Source: Vicinamibacterales bacterium
Lineage (GTDB): Bacteria; Acidobacteriota; Vicinamibacteria; Vicinamibacterales; UBA8438
Reading direction: 5' to 3'
Length of the DNA stretch: 61,973 nucleotides
NCBI GenBank assembly: GCA_958296065.1
Contig: CATQHX010000022.1
Coordinates: 1-61,973, forward strand
Made by a program: the position numbers and the translations under genes. Below are positions 51,226 through 58,254 of this stretch, piece after piece. The notes below the pieces were generated by a model that saw only the letters and a program-made list of their open reading frames with translations, was not told the DNA's origin and made no database searches. Numbering within the stretch: position 1 is the first letter of the stretch; each line of letters opens with the position of its first letter.

Positions 51226-51314
51226 ATCAACTACCCATCAACTACCGGAAGTATCCTGTTTTCAGTATCTTGCAGGATTCTTGCGCCCACGCGCGTGCCG
51301 GTCCGTCAACTACC
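51226..51314 (-). promoter_or_regulatory. Direct repeats upstream of the amidohydrolase
   Basis: Read on the minus strand, GGTAGTTGAT occurs at 51246-51237 and 51235-51226 (11-bp spacing), and GGTAGTTGAC at 51314-51305. Two GATACT hexamers lie between them. Phased direct repeats suggest a regulator-binding site 150-240 bp before the amidohydrolase start. The regulator is unknown. Confidence 0.35.
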
Positions 51315-51327
51315 AGCCGTCGGATTC

Positions 51328-52692
51328 TCACACCTCCGACAGATGCGCGATGGCTCCGGTGCTGTCGCCGATCGACTCGGCCGGCACGCCCATGTGGTGC
51401 AGCAGGGTGAGCAGCAGGTTGGCCATCGGCGTCTCGTCGGGGTAGGTGACGTGGCGCCCCGGGGTCAACCGGCCGCCGCCGCGGCCGGCCAGCAGCGTCG
51501 GCAGGTCGTGGTGCTCGTGGCGGTTGCCGTCCGCGATGCCGGCGCCGTAGACGACCATCGCGTGATCCAGCAGCGTTCCGTCGCCGTCGGCGGTTCTGCG
51601 CAGCTTGTCCATGAAATACGCGAACTGCTCGACGTGGAAGCGGTTGATCCGCGTCACCTTCTCGATCTTCACCGGATCGCCCCGGTGGTGGGTCAGGCCG
51701 TGGTGGGCTTCCGAGACCCCGATCTCGCGGTAGACGCGGTTGCTCAGCTCGGTGGCGACCATCAGGGTGATGACGCGCGTCAGGTCCGTCGCGAGGGCGA
51801 CCGTCATCAGGTCGAACATGAGCCGGATGTGCTGGACGAAATCGCCGGGAAGGCCGGGCGCGGGCCGGTCGAGATCGGGAGGGGCCGTGTCGGCGTCCCG
51901 CTCGCTGCTCGCGATGCGGCGCTCGATCTCGCGCACCGAGAAGAGGTACTCGTCGAGCTTACGCCGGTCGGTCGGGCCGAGCGTCCCGCTCAGACGGCGC
52001 GCGTCGCCGAGCACGACGTCGAGCACGCTGCGGTCGTAGCGTCGCTGCCGGGCCCGGACGGCCGGATCCGGATCGAGGTCCTCCGCGCCGAACAGGCGCT
52101 CGAACGCCGCGCGCGGGCTCGCTTCGAGCGGCATCGGCGACGAGGGCGTGCGCCACGAGATGCTGTTGCTGTAGGCGCAGCTATAGCCGCTGTCGCAGTT
52201 GCCGCCGAGCAGACCCGGTTCGCAGCCCAGCTCGAGAGAGCCGAAGCGCGTCTCGCCGCCGAGGTGCCGCGCCGCGATCTGGTCGGCCGAGATGCCGGCG
52301 TGGATGTCGGCGCCGTAGGTCTTCTTCGGGTGGACTCCGGTGAGGTAGCTCGCCCCGGCGCGCGCGTGGTCGCCGGGGCCGTCGCCGAGGGCGCGGCCCC
52401 CGTTGTGCGTGAGCCCGCTCAGGATCGAGATGTCGCTCCGGTACGGGGCCATCGGCTCCTGCACGCGGGGCAGGGCCGCCGGCAGGGAAGCGATGGGACC
52501 GGCGGTCTCCGGCGTCCACTCCGGCATGACGATGCCGTTCGGAACGTAGACGAAGACCATGCGGTTCGGCGCCTGAGCGGCGTGGGCGGTGCGCGCGAAC
52601 GCCGGCACCATGGCGTCGAGGAACGGAAGCGACAGCGTGGCGCCGACCCCGCGGAGGACGGTTCGGCGCGGAAGGGCTCTGTGCATCGTCAT
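51328..52692 (-). CDS. DUF1552 protein with Tat signal
   Basis: The protein has 454 residues. LPRRTVLRGVGATLSLPFLDAMVP is a twin-arginine signal. The DUF1552 body shows FVYVPNGIVMPEWTP, ILSGLTHNGGRALGDGPGDHARAGASYLTG, FGSLELGCE, and closing LARGRGGGRLTPGRHVTYPDETPMANLLLTLLHHMGVP. The family is uncharacterised but consistently accompanies DUF1592-type cytochrome proteins in planctomycetes and acidobacteria. Here that gene is 182 bp upstream on the same strand. The product probably acts in the periplasm with the DUF1592 protein. Confidence 0.87.
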   Translation of the reverse strand: MTMHRALPRRTVLRGVGATLSLPFLDAMVPAFARTAHAAQAPNRMVFVYVPNGIVMPEWTPETAGPIASLPAALPRVQEPMAPYRSDISILSGLTHNGGRALGDGPGDHARAGASYLTGVHPKKTYGADIHAGISADQIAARHLGGETRFGSLELGCEPGLLGGNCDSGYSCAYSNSISWRTPSSPMPLEASPRAAFERLFGAEDLDPDPAVRARQRRYDRSVLDVVLGDARRLSGTLGPTDRRKLDEYLFSVREIERRIASSERDADTAPPDLDRPAPGLPGDFVQHIRLMFDLMTVALATDLTRVITLMVATELSNRVYREIGVSEAHHGLTHHRGDPVKIEKVTRINRFHVEQFAYFMDKLRRTADGDGTLLDHAMVVYGAGIADGNRHEHHDLPTLLAGRGGGRLTPGRHVTYPDETPMANLLLTLLHHMGVPAESIGDSTGAIAHLSEV

Positions 52693-52874
52693 GATTCGTG
52701 TCCTGGCTGCATCAGCCGCCGCTTACCAGGATGAGCGGTAGATGCTGTGCAGTCTGTTCTCCGGATCGCACGGGCTCGGGTTCGGTACACATGGGCAAGC
52801 ACGGCAAGGTCGTCGGCAAGGCCCAGGCCGAGCCGAACATCCGGCACGAGATTCAGGAGCGTGACGAGAATAGT

Positions 52875-55442
52875 TCACGGGCGGCCCTGTTCCTCCGCGC
52901 GCCGCATTCGGAACGGCGTGCTCTCGACGACACCGGTGACGAAGGCCGACCAGCGGTCTCCGTTCTCGCGGGCCGTGTCGACCATGGCCGTCACCGCCTC
53001 GGCATCGTAGTGCTCCAGCCCGCGGCCGAGGGCGTAGGTCAGCAGCTTCTCGGCCAGGTTTCGCCGGAATGCGTCCGCGCGACCACGGAGCACCTGCTTC
53101 AGCTCCGCCGGTCCGCGGAAGGCCGTGCCGTCGGGAAGCACGCCGGTGTCGTCGATCGGGGCCTCGCCCTCATGCGTCCGCCAGGCGCCGGCCGCGTCGT
53201 ACTTCTCCAGGCCGAAACCGATCGGGTCGATCTGGTTGTGGCACACCGCGCAACTCGGGTTGGTGCGGTGGGCCTCCATCTGCTCCCGCAAGGTAGCGCC
53301 GCCACCGGCTCCGCCGGCGGCTTCCAGGGCCGGGACGTCCACGGGCGGTTCGGGCGGCGGGGCGCCGAGCAGGTTCTCCAGCACCCACTTGCCGCGCAGC
53401 ACGGGCGAGGTGCGTGTCGGATAGGACGAGACCGTCAGCACGCTCGCGTGCGACATCAGGCCGCCACGCTGCAGTCCATCGAGCGTGACCCGCCGGAACG
53501 CCTCGCCGTCGACCCCGGCAATCCCGTAATGCCGCGCGAGCGGGCCGTTGACGAAGGTGAACGGCGCGTCGAGCACGTCGAGCACGCTGCGGTCCTCGCG
53601 CACGATTGCCTGGAGGAACAGCTCGGTCTCGGCGCGCATGGCGTCGCGGAGCTCGTCGTCGACGGTAGGGAACCGCGCCGGGTCGGGCTTGGCGCGTTCG
53701 AGCGAGCGCAACTGCAGCCACTGGGCGGCGAAGTCGGTGACCAGCGTGCGGGCCTTGGGATCCGCCAGCATGCGCAACGCCTCGGTCCGCAGCACGGCCG
53801 GGTCCGTAAGACGCCCCCTGTCGGCGAGCCGGAAGAGCCGCTCGTCCGGCATGTCGGCCCAGAGGAAGTACGACAGCCGCGCGGCCAGCTCGTGGTCGTC
53901 GAGGGTGCGCACGTCCTCGCCGGCCGCCGGGTCGCGCTCGATCCGGAACAGGAAGTTGGGGGATAGCAGCACCGCCTGGAGAGCGAGCCGGACCCCCTCC
54001 TCGAACGAATCTCCCGCCGCCTGCGCCTGCCGCACGAGGCCGACCAGCGGATCGACGTCCGCCGCGGTCACCGGCCGGCGGTAGGCGCGGCGGGCCAGGC
54101 GGGTGACCACCTCGCCGGCGCAGTCCTCCTCGTGCTCACCGGGCCGGTGCCGGCAGACGAAGATGCGCTCGTGGCTCGCGGGCGGGGCCGTACTCGGGTT
54201 GAACGGCCCGACGATGTCGACGTAGTCGATGTACAGGACCCGCCGGCCGTCGTCCATCACGTTGTCGCGCGGGTCGTCGATGTCCGCGACGTGCGGATAC
54301 GAGATGCGGAAGTCGCGCACCCCGGCCGTCACCGGGACCCGCGTGACGAACTCGCCGCGCTCGTACCCGAAGGCGTTGCTGCCCTCGATCAGCTCCTCGC
54401 GAAACACCTGGCCGTCGAGCGTCGCGACCACCGGCACCGGCGGCTGGCTCTCCCGGGCGCCCTCGATGAAACGGGCCAGCCTTTCCTCAGCGGTGAGTCT
54501 GGCCTCGAGCGTCGGGTTGCGCTTGTCGCCTTCCTCTGGCTCGATCAGCCCGCGGGCGATGAGCTGCCGCCGGCTGTAGCGGTAGTTGGCGGCGCGGAAG
54601 CGGAGCTCGTACTCGGCGTCCCACGGGAAGACGTGCGAGCCGTACAGGGCGCCCCGCATCGAATAGGGGAGGATGTTCGCGCCGGTCAGGTCGTTGCCGG
54701 CGTCGTGCGATCGCTTGCCCATGTAACGGGCGAGCAGGGTCGGCTCGGCGGGCAGCGGCTCGCCGAAGACCGCGATGCGCGAGAGCCGCTTCGCCGCCGC
54801 GACGTACTTCTCCATCAGCAGCGGGGAGACCGACAGCACGTCGCCGATGTTGTCGAAGCCGTAGCCCGAGTCGTCAATCGGAAACTCGTCGGCGAAGCTG
54901 CCGTGGACGCCGAGCAGGCTGCGGACCGTGTTGTCGTACTCGACCCGGTTGAGCCGCCGCGCCGTAACGCGGCCCGGATCGGTCGTCCTGCGATAGCCGG
55001 CGTCGGCCAGGTACGCCTCGATGGACGCGGTCAGGCGCGCAATCGCGTCGTCAGCCGGGCGGGGGCGCCCCGGGGGTGGCATCTGCCCGGCGTTCAGCCT
55101 GCCGAGCACACGGGTCCAGGTGTCGATCTGCGGATCGGCGGCGGCACTGGCGGCATCCCGCGCTGCGGAAGCCGACTGCGGATCCAGCCCGGCGGCGAGC
55201 CTCTCCAGATTGAGGTTCACCGTGCTCAGGCGGTTGCCGTGGCAGACGACGCAGTGCTCGGCGAAGAACGGCGCGGCCTCGGCGTGCAGCGCCGTGGCCG
55301 GCGATACTTCTCTGGCTGCGGGCGCCTGCCCGGCGGTAGCCGCAACACCGTCAATCGTTGCGGCGAGGGCAATCAGCAGGCATGCACCGCCGAACCGCCG
55401 CATGGATCCGAGAGCGAGATGCGGCCAGAGCCTGTCACGCAT
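52875..55442 (-). CDS. DUF1587/1595/1592/1588/1585 multidomain cytochrome-like protein
   Basis: The protein has 855 residues. After a membrane or signal helix (about 15-35) come a haem site CVVCH (about 65-69) and the planctomycete-type chain: DUF1587 (TARRLNRVEYDNTVRSLLGV), DUF1595 (RRPVTAADVDPLVGLVRQA), DUF1592 (GVRLALQAVLLSPNFLFRIE, LAARLSYFLWADMPDERLF), DUF1588 (GLMSHASVLTVSSYPTRTSPVLRGKWVLENLLGAPPPEPP, with a second CxxCH as CAVCHNQID) and DUF1585 (LAEKLLTYALGRGLEHYD). Such proteins are periplasmic and their substrate is unknown. ATG 55442 is used because TAATGT ends 7 nt upstream; the alternative ATG at 55403 would shorten the leader. Confidence 0.87.
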   Translation of the reverse strand: MRDRLWPHLALGSMRRFGGACLLIALAATIDGVAATAGQAPAAREVSPATALHAEAAPFFAEHCVVCHGNRLSTVNLNLERLAAGLDPQSASAARDAASAAADPQIDTWTRVLGRLNAGQMPPPGRPRPADDAIARLTASIEAYLADAGYRRTTDPGRVTARRLNRVEYDNTVRSLLGVHGSFADEFPIDDSGYGFDNIGDVLSVSPLLMEKYVAAAKRLSRIAVFGEPLPAEPTLLARYMGKRSHDAGNDLTGANILPYSMRGALYGSHVFPWDAEYELRFRAANYRYSRRQLIARGLIEPEEGDKRNPTLEARLTAEERLARFIEGARESQPPVPVVATLDGQVFREELIEGSNAFGYERGEFVTRVPVTAGVRDFRISYPHVADIDDPRDNVMDDGRRVLYIDYVDIVGPFNPSTAPPASHERIFVCRHRPGEHEEDCAGEVVTRLARRAYRRPVTAADVDPLVGLVRQAQAAGDSFEEGVRLALQAVLLSPNFLFRIERDPAAGEDVRTLDDHELAARLSYFLWADMPDERLFRLADRGRLTDPAVLRTEALRMLADPKARTLVTDFAAQWLQLRSLERAKPDPARFPTVDDELRDAMRAETELFLQAIVREDRSVLDVLDAPFTFVNGPLARHYGIAGVDGEAFRRVTLDGLQRGGLMSHASVLTVSSYPTRTSPVLRGKWVLENLLGAPPPEPPVDVPALEAAGGAGGGATLREQMEAHRTNPSCAVCHNQIDPIGFGLEKYDAAGAWRTHEGEAPIDDTGVLPDGTAFRGPAELKQVLRGRADAFRRNLAEKLLTYALGRGLEHYDAEAVTAMVDTARENGDRWSAFVTGVVESTPFRMRRAEEQGRP

Positions 55443-55449
55443 GGTGGGC

Positions 55450-55455
55450 ACATTA
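55450..55455 (-). promoter_or_regulatory. -10 box for leaderless DUF1592 mRNA
   Basis: Minus-strand TAATGT ends 7 nt before the ATG at 55442. A GTG at 55451 lies within the box and is unlikely to be the start. Confidence 0.45.
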
Positions 55456-55507
55456 TGGCATCCGTGTCGACCCCGCAGCGGATTGCCGGGCGTGCCGTTC
55501 TGCGCCT

Positions 55508-55558
55508 TTGCGTCGTGGGATTCTGATGCTATTCTATATTCCAGATTCTAGAATATGG
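55508..55558 (+). promoter_or_regulatory. Promoter and operator-like palindromes before the HTH gene
   Basis: TTGCGT (55508-55513) and TTCTAT (55532-55537) are a possible -35 and -10 with an 18-bp spacer. ATTCTAGAAT at 55547-55556 is a perfect palindrome. ATATTC and GAATAT flank it as a wider inverted repeat. AT-rich symmetry directly before an HTH gene suggests autoregulation. Confidence 0.42.
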
Positions 55559-55567
55559 ATGATCAGA

Positions 55568-56230
55568 ATGAGTCCGGCCTCCCTGCTTCCCCAAGACGTT
55601 GTTGTGCTGGCGAAGCTGCTGACCTACGCTGACCGTCGGCCATCCCTGGCGCGAATGGCTGCGGACCTGTTCCTCAGCGGGTCCCAGGTTCACGCTGCCC
55701 TCAAGCGGCTGGAGGCTGCGCGTCTGGTCCTCGAAGACGCCCAGAGCAGTCGCCCCACCACGAGCAACCTGCGAGCGGCCGCACGTCCGATACTCAAGGA
55801 CGCCCGGAGCAGTCGACAGCTCACGAGCAACCGGCGGGTGTCCGAGCGGCTGCTCTTCAAGAATGCTCGGAGTGGTCGACCGAACACGAGCGCGGCGGAG
55901 GAGTTCCTCGTGCATGGCGCAAAGTACATGTTTCCAGCAGTCCGGGGCGGCATCACCCGGGGGATGCTCACTTCGTACGCGGCGGTGCCGTTGAACCGTC
56001 ACATCTCGCCTGGGCCTGATCTTCCGCCTGTCTGGCCGTTCGCGATGGGTAAGCACCGAGGTGTTTCCCTCCAACCGCTGCACGCGACCGTACCCCTGGC
56101 CGCGCAAGCGGACCCGCGCCTCTACGAACTGCTGGCCCTCCTGGACGCATTGCGGGACGGTCGCGCCCGCGAGAGGAGCCTCGCGGAGACTGAGATCGTA
56201 CAGCGCATACGAGAACGACCGAATGCATGA
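55568..56230 (+). CDS. HTH regulator with a triplicated 21-residue segment
   Basis: The protein has 220 residues. The N-terminus has a MarR-like winged helix: SLLPQDVVVLAKLLTYADRRPSLARMAADLFLSGSQVHAALKRLEAARLV. Residues of about 53-108 then hold three tandem copies of a 21-residue unit (LVLEDAQSSRPTTSNLRAAAR, PILKDARSSRQLTSNRRVSER and LLFKNARSGRPNTS...), produced by a 63-bp DNA repeat. The end, EEFLVHGAKYMFPAVRGGITRGMLTSYAAVP, is typical of the family, which precedes AbiEii-like nucleotidyltransferases. In remembered homologs the linker is single, so two extra units were inserted in frame. The start is uncertain: ATG 55559 is also in frame. The stop overlaps the next gene by 8 bp. Confidence 0.7.
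   Translation: MSPASLLPQDVVVLAKLLTYADRRPSLARMAADLFLSGSQVHAALKRLEAARLVLEDAQSSRPTTSNLRAAARPILKDARSSRQLTSNRRVSERLLFKNARSGRPNTSAAEEFLVHGAKYMFPAVRGGITRGMLTSYAAVPLNRHISPGPDLPPVWPFAMGKHRGVSLQPLHATVPLAAQADPRLYELLALLDALRDGRARERSLAETEIVQRIRERPNA
55724..55891 (+). repeat. Three in-frame 63-bp tandem repeats
   Basis: Units begin at 55724, 55787 and 55850 and share GACGCCC(A/G)GAGCAGTCG and (A/C)CGAGCAAC cores. The period of 63 bp preserves the reading frame. The third copy is shorter, ending near 55891. Copies have diverged, so this is not a recent slippage. Confidence 0.75.
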
Positions 56231-56801
56231 CGACCCAAACCTGCGGTTGCTGGAAGCTGCGGCCCGGGCGTTGGAGCCAATGCTCGATGAGGTCGTGTTT
56301 GTTGGCGGATGCGCGACCGGGCTCATGATCACCGACCTGATTCAAGATGCTCGTGAAGGTGCGCCGACCTGCCGATGGCGCTCTGGAGACCTGACGATAG
56401 ACGTGATGCCGATTGACGAGGGAGTCTTGGGATTCGCTAACCGCTGGCATCGACCCGCGATGGAATCCGCTGAGCGGGTTGAAGTTTCCGGGTTGACACT
56501 TCAGCTCATCACGCCCGTCTACTTCGTTGCAGCGAAGTTGGAGGCATTTCACGGCCGCGGCGGAGGCGACCACGTCGCGAGTCACGACCTGGAGGATGCG
56601 ATGGCGGTCATCGACGGAAGAGAAGAGCTGCTTTCCGAAGTGCGAAACGCGCCGGAGGATGTGCGCGGCTACATCCAGGACGAGTTTGGGGAGTTGCTCC
56701 GTTCCGAGGACTTCCTCAACGCCATGCCTGGACTGGTCCAGGAGGACGTTCGTCTCCCAGTGTTGCGGGAGCGACTCGATGCGTTGGCGTCTCGGGCGTG
56801 A
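56223..56801 (+). CDS. AbiEii-like nucleotidyltransferase lacking its catalytic segment
   Basis: The protein has 192 residues. NLRLLEAAARALEPMLDEVVFVGGCATGLMITD at the N-terminus and GAPTCRWRSGDLTIDVMPIDEGVLGFANRWHRPAMESAERVEV, LITPVYFVAAKLEAFHGRGGGDHVASHDLEDAMAVIDGREELL further on match the AbiEii/AbiGii-type family. Between them family members have about 38 residues containing RPTxDVDVIVEV, which hold the NTase catalytic Asp pair. Here TDLIQDAREGAP joins directly around residues 38-44. The enzyme is therefore probably inactive or altered. It overlaps the HTH gene by 8 bp, as in a two-gene toxin/antitoxin-like unit. The rest of the frame is intact, so it may still be expressed. Confidence 0.72.
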   Translation: MHDDPNLRLLEAAARALEPMLDEVVFVGGCATGLMITDLIQDAREGAPTCRWRSGDLTIDVMPIDEGVLGFANRWHRPAMESAERVEVSGLTLQLITPVYFVAAKLEAFHGRGGGDHVASHDLEDAMAVIDGREELLSEVRNAPEDVRGYIQDEFGELLRSEDFLNAMPGLVQEDVRLPVLRERLDALASRA

Positions 56802-56823
56802 TCGGCGGGTTTCCCTCGGTTGC

Positions 56824-57600
56824 TCAGCCGGAACGAGCGTACGGCGCGTCCGCTTCGCGCACGCGGACGCTGGCCCGCTGCCGGCGGCGCACGATGCGGG
56901 CCACGACTGCCGTGCGCTCGTCGCGGGTCAGGCTGAGCCGCACGCCGGCCACGGCCTGGCAGACATCTTCGGGCGTCAGATCCCCGAGGACGCTGGAGGA
57001 GGAGAGCCGTTGCGGCGCCGTCCGGGGACGGAGGGCGAGGAGCTCCGCGCTCGGAACGCCGGAACCTGCCGGGTCTTGCAGCAGCCAGAGCTCCCGCACG
57101 CCCATATCGGCGTACCGCTCGATCTTGCCCTCGTCAGCGTTCGTGATCTCGACCTCCACCACCAGATCGGGTGCGTTCTCGTCGAAGCACGCATCGGCGG
57201 CTTCTCTTCCGGCGGCGAGCGCGTCGCGATAGGCCCTGGCTTTGTCTCCGACGTAGAACGCGCAATCCGGCTCCATGCCGGTGCCGGGCGGAAAGCCCGG
57301 TTCCCGAAGACGTGCGGTCAGGAGCCCCTTCACAGCGCCGGTAAGCGTGCTCGCGGCGATGTCCACGACGTGATCGATGATCCTGACCAGCTCGTCGTGG
57401 AGCCGCGACGGGCTCATCAGGGTTATGAGGCCGCGCACCGGGTCGAGGTAGACGCGGCGGAACGACCGGTTCCAGTCGATGGAGGCGAGCTCGACCACGG
57501 TCTGCGGGTCGGCGTGCAGGACGTGGATCGTGGACCCGAGCGGTCCGGTGTGCATCGTGGCCGGGTGCTCTGTCGCAACGCGTGCAGGGGACTTGGCCAC
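56824..57600 (-). CDS. Uma2-family (DUF820) putative endonuclease
   Basis: The protein has 258 residues from the GTG at 57600. The restriction-like fold is seen as GTGMEPDCAFYVGDKARAYRDALAA, then ENAPDLVVEVEITNADEGKIERYADMGVRELWLL with the PD...ExE...K arrangement. Uma2 proteins are often expanded in cyanobacteria and scattered by transfer, with no firm function. TATCGT lies 7 nt before GTG 57600, whereas a GTG at 57609 would overlap the box and an ATG at 57555 would remove N-terminal residues. The long C-terminal basic tail (RIVRRRQRASVRVREADAPYARSG) is unusual. It converges on the nucleotidyltransferase with a gap of 22 bp. Confidence 0.78.
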   Translation of the reverse strand: MAKSPARVATEHPATMHTGPLGSTIHVLHADPQTVVELASIDWNRSFRRVYLDPVRGLITLMSPSRLHDELVRIIDHVVDIAASTLTGAVKGLLTARLREPGFPPGTGMEPDCAFYVGDKARAYRDALAAGREAADACFDENAPDLVVEVEITNADEGKIERYADMGVRELWLLQDPAGSGVPSAELLALRPRTAPQRLSSSSVLGDLTPEDVCQAVAGVRLSLTRDERTAVVARIVRRRQRASVRVREADAPYARSG

Positions 57601-57607
57601 GCTCTTC

Positions 57608-57613
57608 ACGATA
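57608..57613 (-). promoter_or_regulatory. -10 box for leaderless Uma2 mRNA
   Basis: Minus-strand TATCGT ends 7 nt before GTG 57600, with no Shine-Dalgarno. Confidence 0.4.
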
Positions 57614-57662
57614 GCACGCGGCGCTCGCCGCTTCCCGGCTGTGGTAGCACCGCGCCCGCCGG

Positions 57663-58154
57663 TCAGGGCAGCGTGTCGAAGCGGATGTTGAACCAGGTGA
57701 TGCCGTCGGTCTCGCGGATGCCGTGCGGCACCCCGGCGGGGATGAAGACGAGGTCGCCCACGCCGATCTCCCGTTCCTCCCCCCCGCGAATCGCCGCGCC
57801 GCGCTGCTCGACCGGCTCCCCGTTCTCGTCGACGATCTGCCCGCCGGTAACGAGCGTTCCGGAGCCTTCCCGAACCACCCAGACGTCTATCGTACGCGGG
57901 TGCATCAGCGCCGTCTCGCCGCCTCGAATGCGGCGGATATTGACGTTGTAGCTGCCGCCCTCCAGCAGCCGCACGGTCTGACGCTGCTCGGCGTCCATCT
58001 CCTGCACGATCGCCTCGAGCTCGGCCAGCGGAAAGTCGGCCGCGCGATCGGTGGGGGCTTGCTCGCGGACCTGCACCTGTGCGCCGACCACTATTCCGCC
58101 GAGAAACGCAGTCAGAACACACAGGCCGGCGACCGGAAGCATGCGGGTACGCAT
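57663..58154 (-). CDS. Exported cupin-domain protein
   Basis: The protein has 163 residues. A signal peptide (1-26, GGIVVGAQ) is followed by a cupin. GGETALMHPRTIDVWVVREGSGTLVTGG gives motif 1 (partial His/Glu ligands) and IGVGDLVFIPAGVPHGIRETDGITWFNIRF gives motif 2 (G-D-x-x-x-x-P-x-x-x-x-H). Cupins range from isomerases to binding proteins; no substrate is proposed. AGGAGAA precedes the ATG at 58154. It is 100 bp downstream of the alpha/beta hydrolase on the same strand, so co-transcription is plausible. Confidence 0.8.
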   Translation of the reverse strand: MRTRMLPVAGLCVLTAFLGGIVVGAQVQVREQAPTDRAADFPLAELEAIVQEMDAEQRQTVRLLEGGSYNVNIRRIRGGETALMHPRTIDVWVVREGSGTLVTGGQIVDENGEPVEQRGAAIRGGEEREIGVGDLVFIPAGVPHGIRETDGITWFNIRFDTLP

Positions 58155-58254
58155 GAGATGTTCTCCTGGAGAATGCAAGCGCGACCGCGTCGGTCGACGG
58201 ACGGCCGGCGGGCGGAGGAAAGCGCCCGGAGCGCGGTGCCCCGGGCGCACACGG

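Noticed and set aside
52793..52912. Plus-strand reading frame beginning MGKHGKVVGKAQ
   Set aside because: Short, runs into the antisense of the DUF1592 gene and has no homology I recognise.
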